From: Pontibacter korlensis
GTDB lineage: Bacteria > Bacteroidota > Bacteroidia > Cytophagales > Hymenobacteraceae
NCBI RefSeq assembly: GCF_000973725.1
Contig: NZ_CP009621.1
Location: forward strand, 2,880,001 to 2,944,000
DNA length: 64,000 nucleotides
Direction: 5' to 3'
This document shows, piece after piece, positions 17,610 to 26,505 of this stretch. Numbering within the stretch: position 1 is the first letter of the stretch; the number at the start of each line of letters is the position of its first letter. The position numbers and the translations under genes are program-made. A model generated the notes under the pieces. That model did not search any database and was not told where the DNA came from. It saw nothing but the letters and a program-made list of their open reading frames with translations.

Positions 17610-18722
17610 ATGAAGCTTAAAGGCAAAGTAAAGTTCGTATCTAAAGACAAAAACCTCTTTTTCGCCACCCTCCGAAAGCGGGTAGACGCCTACTTTACCG
17701 AAAATAATATCTCCCGCACTGCCAACACTGCCATGATCGTAAAGAGCGTGGTACTGTTGTTAAGCTATGTCCTGCCATTTATCGTCCTTCTGGTGTTTCA
17801 GCCAGTGTTTCCAGCTAGCTTGTTGCTTTGGTTCGTAATGGGATTGGGCGTGGCTGGCATTGGCATGAGTGTGATGCATGATGCCAACCACGGTGCATTT
17901 TCAAGTAATAAAAGAGTAAACTTCCTGATGGGGCATACCCTGAACCTGGTAGGTGGCTCCGCCTTTAACTGGAAACTGCAACACAACATCCTGCACCATA
18001 CCTACACCAATGTGGTGGAGATGGATGAGGATATACAGGACAGGCTGGTGCTTCGTTTTTCGCCACACACCAAGGTGAAGTTCTTTCATCAGCTGCAGTG
18101 GGTGTATGCGTTTCTGTTTTACGGCCTGCTTACGCTGTATTGGGTAGTGGCAAAGGACTTTGTGCAGTATAAGCTTTTTATAAGGAATGGTGTGAACGCT
18201 AACACAGTTACCGAGAACAGAACCATGCTCCTGAAGCTTATTACCATGAAGGTGCTGTACTTCTTTGTGGTGCTAGGGGTTCCTACGCTGTTTTTGGGAA
18301 TTCCTTTCCTGGAGGTTATACTTGGTTTCCTGCTGATGCACTTTGTGGCAGGCATTATACTTACGGTGGTGTTCCAATTGGCCCATACTGTGGAAGGTAC
18401 CAGCCACCCCAGGCCGGACGAGAACGGTAACATCGAGAACGACTGGGCCATACACCAGCTAAACACAACCGTCAACTTTTCACGTAATAACAAGCTGCTG
18501 TCCTGGTACGTAGGAGGTCTGAACTTTCAGATCGAGCACCACCTGTTCCCTCGTGTTTGTCATGTGCATTACCCGGCCATTGCCAACATTGTGAGAGAAA
18601 CTGCCGCTGAGTATGGTATACCTTACCTGGAGAACAATACATTTGGCCAGGCAGTACGCTCCCACATAACCACTCTGCACCGCTTCGGCAGGTTGCCGGA
18701 CATAAATGAGGCGATAGGCTAA
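17610..18722 (+). CDS. Fatty acid desaturase (acyl-CoA/lipid desaturase), first of a tandem pair
   Basis: The 370-residue membrane protein has the three histidine boxes of front-end type desaturases: HDANH (90-94), HNILHH (125-130) and QIEHH (307-311); Gln as the first residue of the third box is the mark of the front-end/delta-5-delta-6 group. Membrane segments flank them (about 46-85 and 205-260). No cytochrome b5 domain is fused, so electrons must come from a separate donor. The enzyme would introduce a cis double bond in membrane lipid acyl chains; the position cannot be told. The next gene is a close paralogue, with an almost identical N-terminus (MKLKGKVKFV), and both probably form one unit. 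Desaturases of this kind are often cold-induced. Confidence 0.88.
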   Translation: MKLKGKVKFVSKDKNLFFATLRKRVDAYFTENNISRTANTAMIVKSVVLLLSYVLPFIVLLVFQPVFPASLLLWFVMGLGVAGIGMSVMHDANHGAFSSNKRVNFLMGHTLNLVGGSAFNWKLQHNILHHTYTNVVEMDEDIQDRLVLRFSPHTKVKFFHQLQWVYAFLFYGLLTLYWVVAKDFVQYKLFIRNGVNANTVTENRTMLLKLITMKVLYFFVVLGVPTLFLGIPFLEVILGFLLMHFVAGIILTVVFQLAHTVEGTSHPRPDENGNIENDWAIHQLNTTVNFSRNNKLLSWYVGGLNFQIEHHLFPRVCHVHYPAIANIVRETAAEYGIPYLENNTFGQAVRSHITTLHRFGRLPDINEAIG

Positions 18723-18800
18723 TATTGGTTACCCGTCGCTAACACACTGCTACAGTTACCTCTATCCGGAAGCCCATATTATCAACTATCAAAAGAATAC

Positions 18801-19919
18801 ATGAAGTTAAAAGGCAAAGTAAAATTCGTCAATAAAGACAAAAACCTCTTTTTCGCCACATTGCGCAAACGCGTTGACACTTATTTTTCAGATCATAATC
18901 TTTCTAAGTCAGGCAACGGTAAATTGCTGACAAAGAGTGTCGTGCTGCTGCTACTCTACCTTATACCGTTTGCTGGTCTGCTAGCTTTTACTCCATCCTT
19001 AGGTATAAGCCTGGTGCTTTGGTTCGTAATGGGTTTGGGCGTTGCCGGTGTTGCCATGAGTGTAATGCACGACGCTAACCATGGTGCTTTCTCCAAGAAC
19101 AAAACCATAAATTACCTTATGGCGCACTCTGTGAACTTATTGGGCGCGTCGGCTTTCAACTGGAAGCTGCAGCACAATATCCTGCACCATACCTACACGA
19201 ATGTGGTGGAGATGGACGAGGACATAGATGATATCGTGTTTATGCGTTTTTCACCACATACCAAAGTAAAGTTCTACCACAAGATACAATGGGCTTATGC
19301 CTTTATGTTTTATGGTTTGCTCACGCTCTACTGGGTTATCCTAAAGGATTTTTTGCAGTTCTTCCGATACATCAACAATGGCGTAAATGCTAATTCAAAA
19401 GAAAAAAACAGGGTCGCCTTCACAAGGATTATAGCCCTCAAAGTGTTCTATTTCTTCTCTCTATTAGCGGCTCCTACGCTGTTCTTTGGAGTTCCTTTCC
19501 TGGAGGTGGTACTTGGCTTCCTGTTGATGCACTTTGTATCAGGCATTATACTATCTGTGGTGTTCCAGCTGGCCCATACTGTGGAAGGTACCAGCCACCC
19601 CAGGCCGGATGAGAACGGTAACATCGAGAATGACTGGGCCATACACCAGTTAAATACCACAGCCAATTTTTCGCGTAAGAGCAAGTTGCTGTCGTGGTAT
19701 GTAGGCGGACTCAATTTCCAGATCGAGCATCACTTATTTCCGCGCATATCACACGTGCACTACCCGGCCATTGCAACCATTGTAAAAGACACGGCTGCAG
19801 AATATGGCATCCCTTACATAGAAAGCGAGACTCTTATGCAGGCTGTGCGATCGCACCTGGCTACATTGCACCGCTTTGGCAGGCTGCAGCTGCCGCACCT
19901 GAGCGAGGTAATGGCATAA
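18801..19919 (+). CDS. Fatty acid desaturase, second of a tandem pair
   Basis: This 372-residue protein has the same plan as its upstream neighbour: HDANH at 90-94, HNILHH near 125-130 and QIEHHLFPRI near 308. The two agree over most of their length; long stretches around the second and third boxes are identical, while the N-terminal 40 residues, the loop at about 185-205 and the C-terminus differ. This points to a gene duplication within the lineage, followed by divergence in parts likely to set substrate or regiospecificity. The gap to the first gene is 78 bp with no terminator, so cotranscription is likely. A strong hairpin terminator follows 17 bp after the stop. Confidence 0.88.
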   Translation: MKLKGKVKFVNKDKNLFFATLRKRVDTYFSDHNLSKSGNGKLLTKSVVLLLLYLIPFAGLLAFTPSLGISLVLWFVMGLGVAGVAMSVMHDANHGAFSKNKTINYLMAHSVNLLGASAFNWKLQHNILHHTYTNVVEMDEDIDDIVFMRFSPHTKVKFYHKIQWAYAFMFYGLLTLYWVILKDFLQFFRYINNGVNANSKEKNRVAFTRIIALKVFYFFSLLAAPTLFFGVPFLEVVLGFLLMHFVSGIILSVVFQLAHTVEGTSHPRPDENGNIENDWAIHQLNTTANFSRKSKLLSWYVGGLNFQIEHHLFPRISHVHYPAIATIVKDTAAEYGIPYIESETLMQAVRSHLATLHRFGRLQLPHLSEVMA

Positions 19920-19936
19920 ACTCATATCAAACTTCA

Positions 19937-19975
19937 AGAGAAAGGCAGAAGCAAAACTTCTGCCTTTCTCTTTTA
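19937..19975 (+). terminator. Terminator of the desaturase pair
   Basis: A perfect 15-bp stem (19937-19951 with 19957-19971) around a CAAAA loop is followed by a T run. The stem carries the core AAAGGCAGAA shared with the terminators at 4648 and 30960. Confidence 0.88.
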
Positions 19976-20042
19976 TGCTATTTTCAAGCCTTTAAGTGTC
20001 TTGCCTATTTTTAAGTAAATTAGCGTTTAAATACCTGTTTTC

Positions 20043-20564
20043 ATGCCTGATGTACATCTCATGCCCTGCACCCTTGCAGAGCTTTATACCTTACAAGACA
20101 TTGCTATTCGCTCCTATAACGACCACTATCTATACTTGTGGTTCGACGGAGGAGCCTGGTACGTAGACCGAAGCTTTAAGGAAGAAACGCTGCAAGAGGA
20201 GCTAACCGACCCCAATGCCGTTTTTTACCTGATCTACCACGATGGGGAGTTAGTTGGTTTCCTGAAGCTGAACCTGCACCAAGAACTGGAGAGCCATACT
20301 GCAGAGGAGGCGCTGGAGCTGGAGCGGATTTACCTGACCAAAGCTGCCTCTGGCATAGGCATTGGCCGGAAGGTGGTAGAGTTTACCAAAGAGGTAGCCG
20401 CAAAGCTCAACAAGCGCATGGTCTGGCTCAAAGCAATGGATAGCAGCCGCTCGGTAAATTTTTACGAACAGAATGGCTTTGTAAAGTGCGGCACCTATAC
20501 CTTGCCTTTCGAGCAGATGAAGCCGGAGTACCGCGGCATGTACGTGATGAAAATGGAGCTGTAG
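20043..20564 (+). CDS. GNAT N-acetyltransferase
   Basis: The 173-residue protein shows a GNAT fold: a central strand AVFYLIYHDGELVGFLKLNL, then LELERIYLTKAASGIGIGRKVVEFTKEVA (about 97-125), where the acetyl-CoA loop GIGIGRK is intact, and the C-terminal VWLKAMDSSRSVNFYEQNGFVKCG motif. It is of the single-domain type related to PaiA/YkkB-like acetyltransferases rather than to the RimJ/RimL type found elsewhere in the window. The acceptor may be a polyamine or another small amine but this cannot be read from the sequence. It is transcribed alone after the desaturase terminator. Confidence 0.87.
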   Translation: MPDVHLMPCTLAELYTLQDIAIRSYNDHYLYLWFDGGAWYVDRSFKEETLQEELTDPNAVFYLIYHDGELVGFLKLNLHQELESHTAEEALELERIYLTKAASGIGIGRKVVEFTKEVAAKLNKRMVWLKAMDSSRSVNFYEQNGFVKCGTYTLPFEQMKPEYRGMYVMKMEL

Positions 20565-20668
20565 ATTCGAGAACTGGAGAAGATTAGGTGTAGGTACACT
20601 AAACTTTAACTCACTTTCACCTGTTTTACAAAAGCACACCTGAAAGTGCTCTACCAGAAAATATAATT

Positions 20669-21649
20669 TTGAAAGATATCCTAGACATACTCATTATTGG
20701 GGCAGGTCCAATCGGGCTGGCTGCAGGGTTGGAGGCGCAGCGGGAGGGGTTAAGCTACCTCATTGTAGAACGTGGTTGCCTTGTAAATTCTATCTACAAC
20801 TACCCGCTCAACATGACCTTTTTCTCTACTTCGGAGCGGTTGGAGATTGGTGGTATACCTTTTACTTCGCTAAACGCCAAGCCTACACGCGCTGAGGCAT
20901 TGGAGTATTACCGTCGTGTGGCCGACTCGGCTGACCTGAACATTAACCTGTTTGAAGAGGTGCAGCACCTGCAGCCGGAGGACGATGTCTACCGCATTTT
21001 CACTAGCAAGGGCGAGTATCCGGCACGTAATGTAGTTGTGGCGCTAGGCTTCTACGGTATTCCTAACCTGCTGAATGTACCAGGCGAGGGGCTGCCGAAA
21101 GTACGCCATTATTACTTTGATCCGCATTACTACTTCCGCCAGAAAGTGGTGGTGGTGGGAGCCAACAACTCTGCCGCCGATGCTGCCCTTGAAACCTGGC
21201 GAAAGGGTGCTGATGTAACGATGGTCGTGCGCCAACCCGAGCTCGGAAGTATAAAATACTGGACAAAACCCGACCTGGAGAACCGCATTAAAGCCGGTGA
21301 GATAAAAGCATACTTCAATTCAAGTATAACGGATATCCGTGAGCGTGAAATTGATATTCAGACGCCGGAAGGCAGATTGACGCTGGAGAACGACTTCGTG
21401 CTGGCCATGACCGGCTATCAGCCAAACTTTAGTTTTCTGGAGAAGATTGGTGTGAAGTTGAGCAACGATGAAAAGCGCTACCCGCAGTATGATTCTGAAA
21501 CGATGGAAACAAACCTACCAAGGGTGTATTTGGCTGGTGTGGTCTGCGGCGGTATGGATACGCATGTGTGGTTTATTGAGAACTCGCGTGAGCATGCCGT
21601 AAAGATTATAAAGCATATAAAAGAAGAGCAGCAGGCAGAGAAAGTATAA
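20669..21649 (+). CDS. ypdA: YpdA-family thiol-disulfide reductase (putative bacillithiol disulfide reductase)
   Basis: The 326-residue flavoprotein starts with the FAD motif ILIIGAGPIGLAAGLEA and has a second nucleotide site VVVVGANNSAADAALE (about 168-183) for NADPH. There is no CxxC redox pair of thioredoxin reductases; YpdA-type motifs such as GCLVNSIYNYPLNMTFFSTSE (about 36-56) are present. In Firmicutes YpdA reduces bacillithiol disulfide; many Bacteroidota make bacillithiol, so the same role is likely. The reading frame begins at a TTG (20669); no ATG is available nearby. It ends 2 bp before ygiD and the two surely share a transcript. Confidence 0.88.
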   Translation: MKDILDILIIGAGPIGLAAGLEAQREGLSYLIVERGCLVNSIYNYPLNMTFFSTSERLEIGGIPFTSLNAKPTRAEALEYYRRVADSADLNINLFEEVQHLQPEDDVYRIFTSKGEYPARNVVVALGFYGIPNLLNVPGEGLPKVRHYYFDPHYYFRQKVVVVGANNSAADAALETWRKGADVTMVVRQPELGSIKYWTKPDLENRIKAGEIKAYFNSSITDIREREIDIQTPEGRLTLENDFVLAMTGYQPNFSFLEKIGVKLSNDEKRYPQYDSETMETNLPRVYLAGVVCGGMDTHVWFIENSREHAVKIIKHIKEEQQAEKV

Positions 21650-21651
21650 GT

Positions 21652-22464
21652 ATGGATGTGTTGAAGAAACTGCAGCGTTTGCCTGATCAGGAGGCAGTAA
21701 TGCCAGCTTTGTTTGTGGGCCATGGCAGTCCCATGAATGCTGTGGAAGAAAACGAATTTACCCAAGGCTGGGCAAGTATGGCACAGGGCATAGCTAAACC
21801 AAAGGCTATACTTTGTGTGTCGGCGCATTGGCAAACCAATGGAACTGCCGTAACAGCCATGGCGAATCCCCGCACCATCCACGACTTTTATGGTTTTCCG
21901 CAACAGCTTTTCGACGTGCAGTACAATGCGCCTGGCAGTCCTGAAACTGCCGAAGAGCTGAAGCAGCTTATAAAGAAAACAGAACTGCACCTGGACCATG
22001 AGTGGGGCCTCGACCACGGCACCTGGAGTGTGCTCAAGCACATTTACCCTGATGCCGACATACCAGTGCTGCAACTCAGCCTTGACTACACCAAACCTGC
22101 CCAATGGCACTACGAGCTGGCTCAGGAACTGGCACAGCTACGCAAAAAAGGAGTGCTGGTGGTAGGGAGCGGTAACATCGTGCACAACCTCCGTACACTT
22201 AATTGGCATAAACCTGACGAAGCCTTTGACTGGGCTACAGAAGTGAACGAGCAGGTAAAGCAGCAGATTTTGTCCGGCGACCCTCAACCGCTCATTAAGT
22301 ATGAACAGCTTGGAAGAGCCGCCTCACTGGCCATACCTACACCAGAACATTACCTACCACTGCTTTATACTTTAGGGCTCCAGCAGAAGCAAGAGCAGGT
22401 ACAGTTTCTTAATGATAAGATGCAGCTCGGCTCAATTTCTATGACATCAGTTAAGATTGGGTAA
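21652..22464 (+). CDS. ygiD: 4,5-DOPA dioxygenase extradiol-like protein (YgiD family)
   Basis: The 270-residue protein belongs to the LigB-related class III extradiol dioxygenases. It has ALFVGHGSPMNAVEEN (metal-binding His about 24), CVSAHWQTNG (His about 61), the DHEWGLDHGTWSVLKH block (about 117-132) and VLVVGSGNIVHNLRTLNW (about 165-182). These hold the zinc/iron site in YgiD and plant DODA. Family members open DOPA-like catechol rings in vitro; the physiological substrate in bacteria is not established. It lies 2 bp after ypdA. A link between a thiol reductase and this enzyme is not obvious and may be only shared regulation. Confidence 0.88.
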   Translation: MDVLKKLQRLPDQEAVMPALFVGHGSPMNAVEENEFTQGWASMAQGIAKPKAILCVSAHWQTNGTAVTAMANPRTIHDFYGFPQQLFDVQYNAPGSPETAEELKQLIKKTELHLDHEWGLDHGTWSVLKHIYPDADIPVLQLSLDYTKPAQWHYELAQELAQLRKKGVLVVGSGNIVHNLRTLNWHKPDEAFDWATEVNEQVKQQILSGDPQPLIKYEQLGRAASLAIPTPEHYLPLLYTLGLQQKQEQVQFLNDKMQLGSISMTSVKIG

Positions 22465-22675
22465 TGATTACATCCTTCTTCATTGGGGGACTTAATTAAG
22501 TTGTATAGCCGTAGCTATCGGGTCTGATTTCAGTCTTTTGGTTGTGCACTAGGGTCAGAAATAAAACAATCCGGAAGCAAGGTAAAAGATAAGCAGCAGC
22601 CAGAAACCATTGCTCAACAGGAATCCTCCTCAAAGTATAAAGCCGGCTAAAATAGGATGTGACCAAACCTGGTCG

Positions 22676-22683
22676 TATCTTTG
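22676..22683 (+). promoter_or_regulatory. -7 promoter box of the RhlE helicase gene
   Basis: TATCTTTG fits the Bacteroidota -7 pattern TAnnTTTG; the expected TTG 19 bases upstream is not present. Transcription from here would give a 5' leader of about 170 bases before the helicase ATG. The 210 bp before the box (22465-22675) hold no gene. Confidence 0.45.
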
Positions 22684-22808
22684 TAGCTTCTTTAAACCTA
22701 AACCTCCTAAAGGAAACTATATTCTAATGTTTTAGGTTTTAGAGAACAATACCGGTCGGGAATGGCCCTGTGCAGCAAAAAGCACCTATATCAAATTCCG
22801 GCCAACCC

Positions 22809-22845
22809 ACCGCAAAGCAGAGCACAAGGCACTGCGCGGTTTTTT
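22809..22845 (+). promoter_or_regulatory. Terminator-like hairpin in the rhlE leader (candidate attenuator)
   Basis: ACCGC (22809-22813) and GCAG (22817-22820) pair with CTGC (22832-22835) and GCGGT (22836-22840), with an AAA bulge; six T's follow directly. This is an intrinsic-terminator layout placed 17 bases before the helicase ATG. Upstream, TGGCC (near 22763) and GGCCA (near 22800) can pair around a GTGC/GCAC hairpin, so the leader has more than one possible fold. Confidence 0.5.
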
Positions 22846-22862
22846 ATCTGAAAAACCATTTG

Positions 22863-24197
22863 ATGACATTCGAGAATCTTAACTTGATAGAGCCAATCCT
22901 AAAAGCTCTCAAAACAGAAGGATACACACAACCAACCCCAATCCAAGCCAAATCCATCCCGCTTATACTTCAGAAGAAAGACCTGTTAGGCTGTGCCCAA
23001 ACCGGTACAGGTAAAACAGCAGCTTTCTCTATTCCTATTCTGCAATTACTGCACGAGAAACAAGGAGCTGACAAAGGCCTACGCAAAGTTAAAGCACTCG
23101 TCCTGACTCCTACGCGTGAGCTGGCGATGCAAATTGGCGATAGCATGACAGCATATGGCAAGCATACTGGTTTAAGGCATACTGTGATTTTTGGAGGCGT
23201 GCCGCAGAAAAAGCAAACAGATGCGCTTCGTGCTGGTGTAGACATATTGGTGGCAACACCGGGGCGTTTGCTCGATCTAATGAACCAAAAGTACATTAAC
23301 CTACAGCACCTGGAGCTGTTCGTGTTGGACGAAGCAGACCGCATGCTGGACATGGGTTTTGTAAATGATGTGAAAAAGGTACTGAAGGTGTTGCCGGAGC
23401 AAAAGCAATCTTTGTTTTTCTCAGCTACCATGGCTCCTGAAATCATGAAATTGGCCGATACTATTCTGGTAGACCCTGCTAAGGTAGAGGTAACGCCGGT
23501 ATCGTCAACAGCCAACACCATACAGCAGTCGGTATACTACGTGAAAGGCCCGGATAAGCGCAAACTGTTACTTCACCTGCTTAAGGACGAGGAAATGGAA
23601 AGCGTGTTGGTATTTACCCGCACCAAGCGTGGCGCCGACCGTGTCGCCAAAGATATAGCTAAAGCCGGTGTAACAGCCGAAGCCATACATGGCAACAAAG
23701 CCCAGAATGCACGCGTGCGTGCGCTGGATAACTTTAAGTCACGTAAAACGCGTGTGTTGGTAGCTACTGATATTGCCGCACGCGGTATTGATGTGGACGA
23801 CCTGAGCCATGTAGTGAACTATGAGTTGCCAAACGAACCTGAGACTTACGTGCACCGCATTGGCCGCACGGGTAGGGCAGGGGCAAGCGGGATAGCTTTG
23901 TCTTTCTGTGGAGCTGATGAGGTACCATACCTGGCCAGCATTCAGAAGCTTATTTCAAAAAACGTACCGGTGATAGACAACCACCCATTCCCGCTTACAG
24001 CCAAGGATTTTGCCGAGGCAGCCAGCACCATAAAGGAGCAGAAGAAAAAAGGCGGCAGGGGCGGACGCGGTAACTGGGGCAACAAACCATCTGGTGAAGG
24101 CCGCAGCAGCGCAGGCAGTGCAAATGTCAACAGACCAGCCGGCGGACCCCGCAACGGTGGTAACCGTAACCGTAGCAGATCGCACCAACCAAGCTAG
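22863..24197 (+). CDS. rhlE: DEAD-box ATP-dependent RNA helicase, RhlE type
   Basis: From the ATG at 22863 the protein has 444 residues; a longer frame from 22770 reads through the leader hairpin and is rejected. All helicase motifs are present: the Q motif (YTQPTPIQ), Walker [10 protein letters not shown] (44-52), PTRELA, DEAD at 156-159, SAT, the ARGIDV motif and [10 protein letters not shown]. The C-terminal about 50 residues are rich in Gly, Arg, Asn and Ser, as in RhlE proteins that use the tail for RNA binding. These helicases remodel rRNA and mRNA structure and are often cold-induced. The long structured leader fits post-transcriptional control. A 16-bp terminator follows. Confidence 0.93.
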   Translation: MTFENLNLIEPILKALKTEGYTQPTPIQAKSIPLILQKKDLLGCAQTGTGKTAAFSIPILQLLHEKQGADKGLRKVKALVLTPTRELAMQIGDSMTAYGKHTGLRHTVIFGGVPQKKQTDALRAGVDILVATPGRLLDLMNQKYINLQHLELFVLDEADRMLDMGFVNDVKKVLKVLPEQKQSLFFSATMAPEIMKLADTILVDPAKVEVTPVSSTANTIQQSVYYVKGPDKRKLLLHLLKDEEMESVLVFTRTKRGADRVAKDIAKAGVTAEAIHGNKAQNARVRALDNFKSRKTRVLVATDIAARGIDVDDLSHVVNYELPNEPETYVHRIGRTGRAGASGIALSFCGADEVPYLASIQKLISKNVPVIDNHPFPLTAKDFAEAASTIKEQKKKGGRGGRGNWGNKPSGEGRSSAGSANVNRPAGGPRNGGNRNRSRSHQPS

Positions 24198-24222
24198 TAC
24201 TTGTTGTTAGCTTGATAAATAT

Positions 24223-24259
24223 AAAAAGTCCTGCCAGAGATAATCTGGCAGGACTTTTT
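24223..24259. terminator. Terminator between rhlE and the EamA transporter gene
   Basis: A perfect 16-bp stem (24223-24238 with 24244-24259) surrounds a GATAA loop; A's on the left and T's on the right make it work for both convergent genes. Confidence 0.9.
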
Positions 24260-24303
24260 GCTTTATAGGAGGATGTGGAAATTGATAGTCTGAATCAATA
24301 AGC

Positions 24304-25200
24304 TTAACTTGGTGCTACACGTTGACGTGTGCGGCTAACCAGGTAAACCCCAGCAAATATTAACAAGGCATATAGGCCTTTTTGAAGCGTAAAAACGTCT
24401 TTGCCCATACTTATAGCCATGACAATTGCCAGAACAGGCTGCAGGTAAATATAAGCTCCCACCAACGAAGGGTTAGCATAACGAAGCGCCCAGGTGTTAA
24501 ACAGGTAAGCAATAATGGTTACAGCTATCACCATAAAGGCTATGGCTAACCAGATGGAGAAAGGGAAAGAGTTATAGTCTGTTGCCAACACCTGCTGAAA
24601 GCCAAATGGCAGAACAATGACAGCACCCACCGAAAAAATGCGGCTAACTATAGTTATGGCATTATACTTCTGCATTAGTGGCTTAACCAGCACCAGGTAA
24701 AGGCCAAAGGAGGTCGCATTTAATATGATGAGCAGGTCACCCCACAGGTTACCGGTAGTATGCTCGCCGCTGGAAGTATAAATAAGCAGAAACGCCCCAA
24801 CAAAAGCCATGGATATGCCCGACACTTTACGCTTGCTGATGCGTTCGCGTAAAAGTATGGCAGAGAATACCAGTACCACTACTGGCACGATGACCATCAG
24901 CAGGGCTGCATTGATGGGCGCTGTAAGGTTAAGCCCGGCAAAGAAGCAGAGTTGGTTAACAGCTACTCCAGTTACACCGCAAAGTATAGCACGCAGGTTA
25001 TCGGACCAGCCTGTTATCTTCTCCTTCGTTACAAATCGGGCAAAAATTCCGAAAAATATAGCTGCCGAAACTACCCGTACTACTATCAAACCAAAGGGAC
25101 CCATGTAGGTTGGCATCACCTCTTTTGCTATGCTATAGTTACTGCCATAGATCAGTGCCACTAAAAAAAGTGCCCCGTGCACCTGTAATTGCTTGTTCAT
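24304..25200 (-). CDS. DMT-superfamily transporter, EamA type
   Basis: The 298-residue protein is almost wholly hydrophobic, with about ten membrane helices in two related halves, each an EamA domain. Typical pieces are NYSIAKEVMPTYMGPFGLIVVRVV in the first half, and SLVGAYIYLQPVLAIVMAISMG in the second half. Family members export or take up small metabolites such as amino acids and nucleosides; nothing here shows the substrate. It is convergent with rhlE and divergent from the AI-2E gene, so it is probably monocistronic. Confidence 0.9.
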   Translation of the reverse strand: MNKQLQVHGALFLVALIYGSNYSIAKEVMPTYMGPFGLIVVRVVSAAIFFGIFARFVTKEKITGWSDNLRAILCGVTGVAVNQLCFFAGLNLTAPINAALLMVIVPVVVLVFSAILLRERISKRKVSGISMAFVGAFLLIYTSSGEHTTGNLWGDLLIILNATSFGLYLVLVKPLMQKYNAITIVSRIFSVGAVIVLPFGFQQVLATDYNSFPFSIWLAIAFMVIAVTIIAYLFNTWALRYANPSLVGAYIYLQPVLAIVMAISMGKDVFTLQKGLYALLIFAGVYLVSRTRQRVAPS

Positions 25201-25278
25201 GCGGCAAAGTTACGTGGTTATTCTTTCTGCACCGTATAAGGATGACGACAAAGAATAACTACCATAACCATAGGTATT

Positions 25279-26424
25279 ATGAATAACATGCCGTTAACCG
25301 TCCGCAGGTCGATCGAAGTAATGGGGCTGTTCTTCCTGGGGTGGATTGTTGTACTAGGTAAAGGCCTGCTGACCCCCTTGCTGATGGCTTTTTTTATCAG
25401 TATTATGTTGTTGCCAATCTACCGCTTCTTCCAGGACCGCAAGTTTCCAGATGCCGTATCGATCGGTATTAGCCTGCTGACGCTCATTATCGTATTAGCA
25501 GGCATTGTCTGGTTCTTCTCTTCGCAAATGAGCATTTTGATCCGTGATTTCCCCACCATTCAGAAAAATGTGATGAACCACCTTACCTCCCTGAGTGAGT
25601 GGGTTGGCAGCAAAACCCCTTTCTCATCGCAGGAGCAGACGAAGTTTATCCGGGAACAAAGTAACAACCTGCTGAACTATGCAGGCAATCTGCTGGGCAG
25701 TGTGGCAGGCGGCGTTACAGGTATACTGGTGTTTCTCGGTTTATTGCCCATCTATATTTTCCTGCTGCTTTTTTACAAAAACCTGCTGCTACGCTTCGTG
25801 TTTCTGTGGTTTCCCAGGGATAGGCATGAAAAAGTTGGGGAAACATTGGGTGAGATACAGGTGATCATCAAAAGCTACCTATTCGGCCTGTTGATCCAGG
25901 TTACCTATATGACCATACTTTTAGGCGGCATCTTGATGATCATCGGCATAAAACACGCATTGCTGATAGGGGTAATCTTCGCATTTCTGAACCTGATACC
26001 TTATGTGGGCGCGTTACTAGGAAACGTTATTGGTGTGCTGCTAACACTGGCCTCGTCTGATGAGCTGTGGCCTATACTGGTGGTGCTGGGTACCATTGCG
26101 GCAGTCCAGTTCCTGGATAACAACATCCTGATGCCACGCATTGTGGGCTCTAAGGTAAAGATAAACGCATTGGCAACCATCGTGGGAGTGGTATTGGGTG
26201 GCGAGATTGCAGGTATAGCTGGTATGTTCCTCTCTTTGCCCGTTATTGCCATGCTAAAAGTGGTTTTCGACCGCACCGATCAGTTCAAGCAATGGGGCGT
26301 GCTGTTTGGCGACGAGCGACCGGAGCGTAGCCCTATGGATGTGCCGGTGCTGCGGTGGCGGAGCGACAGAGTGCGCAAAAAGCTTGAGGAGGAGAATAAG
26401 ATAGAGCCACCGCATAAGGATTAA
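25279..26424 (+). CDS. AI-2E family permease (TqsA/PerM/YdiK type)
   Basis: The 381-residue membrane protein has the AI-2E topology: helices near the N-terminus (15-60), a soluble stretch with the amphipathic SLSEWVGSKTPFSSQEQTKF segment, then clustered helices (about 145-340) including the signature region FAFLNLIPYVGALLGNVIGVLLTL and LDNNILMPRIVGSKVKINALATIVGVVLGGEIAGIAGMF. Some members export autoinducer-2, others are Na+/H+ antiporters or cell-wall related; the name does not prove a role in quorum sensing. The charged C-terminal tail (ERPERSPMD... EENKIEPPHKD) is probably cytoplasmic. It does not share the rarA promoter. Confidence 0.9.
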   Translation: MNNMPLTVRRSIEVMGLFFLGWIVVLGKGLLTPLLMAFFISIMLLPIYRFFQDRKFPDAVSIGISLLTLIIVLAGIVWFFSSQMSILIRDFPTIQKNVMNHLTSLSEWVGSKTPFSSQEQTKFIREQSNNLLNYAGNLLGSVAGGVTGILVFLGLLPIYIFLLLFYKNLLLRFVFLWFPRDRHEKVGETLGEIQVIIKSYLFGLLIQVTYMTILLGGILMIIGIKHALLIGVIFAFLNLIPYVGALLGNVIGVLLTLASSDELWPILVVLGTIAAVQFLDNNILMPRIVGSKVKINALATIVGVVLGGEIAGIAGMFLSLPVIAMLKVVFDRTDQFKQWGVLFGDERPERSPMDVPVLRWRSDRVRKKLEEENKIEPPHKD

Positions 26425-26464
26425 GGCCACTCGTTTTATACTTACCTCTTTGCCTGCAAATTTG

Positions 26465-26472
26465 TAGCTTTG
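26465..26472 (+). promoter_or_regulatory. -7 promoter box of rarA
   Basis: TAGCTTTG matches TAnnTTTG; no TTG is at the ideal distance upstream. A transcript from here would begin near 26479, which supports the ATG at 26506 over the TTG at 26470. Confidence 0.45.
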
Positions 26473-26505
26473 TCTTTGACCGAACCCGGAGAAAGTTTAG
26501 AGCAG

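Noticed and set aside
20664..20671. TAATTTTG box as promoter of ypdA
   Set aside because: It overlaps the only possible start codon, so a transcript from it would lack the start; no TTG is at -33.
26470..26505. TTG start of rarA at 26470
   Set aside because: It lies within a TAGCTTTG promoter box, and ATG 26506 matches the family N-terminus.
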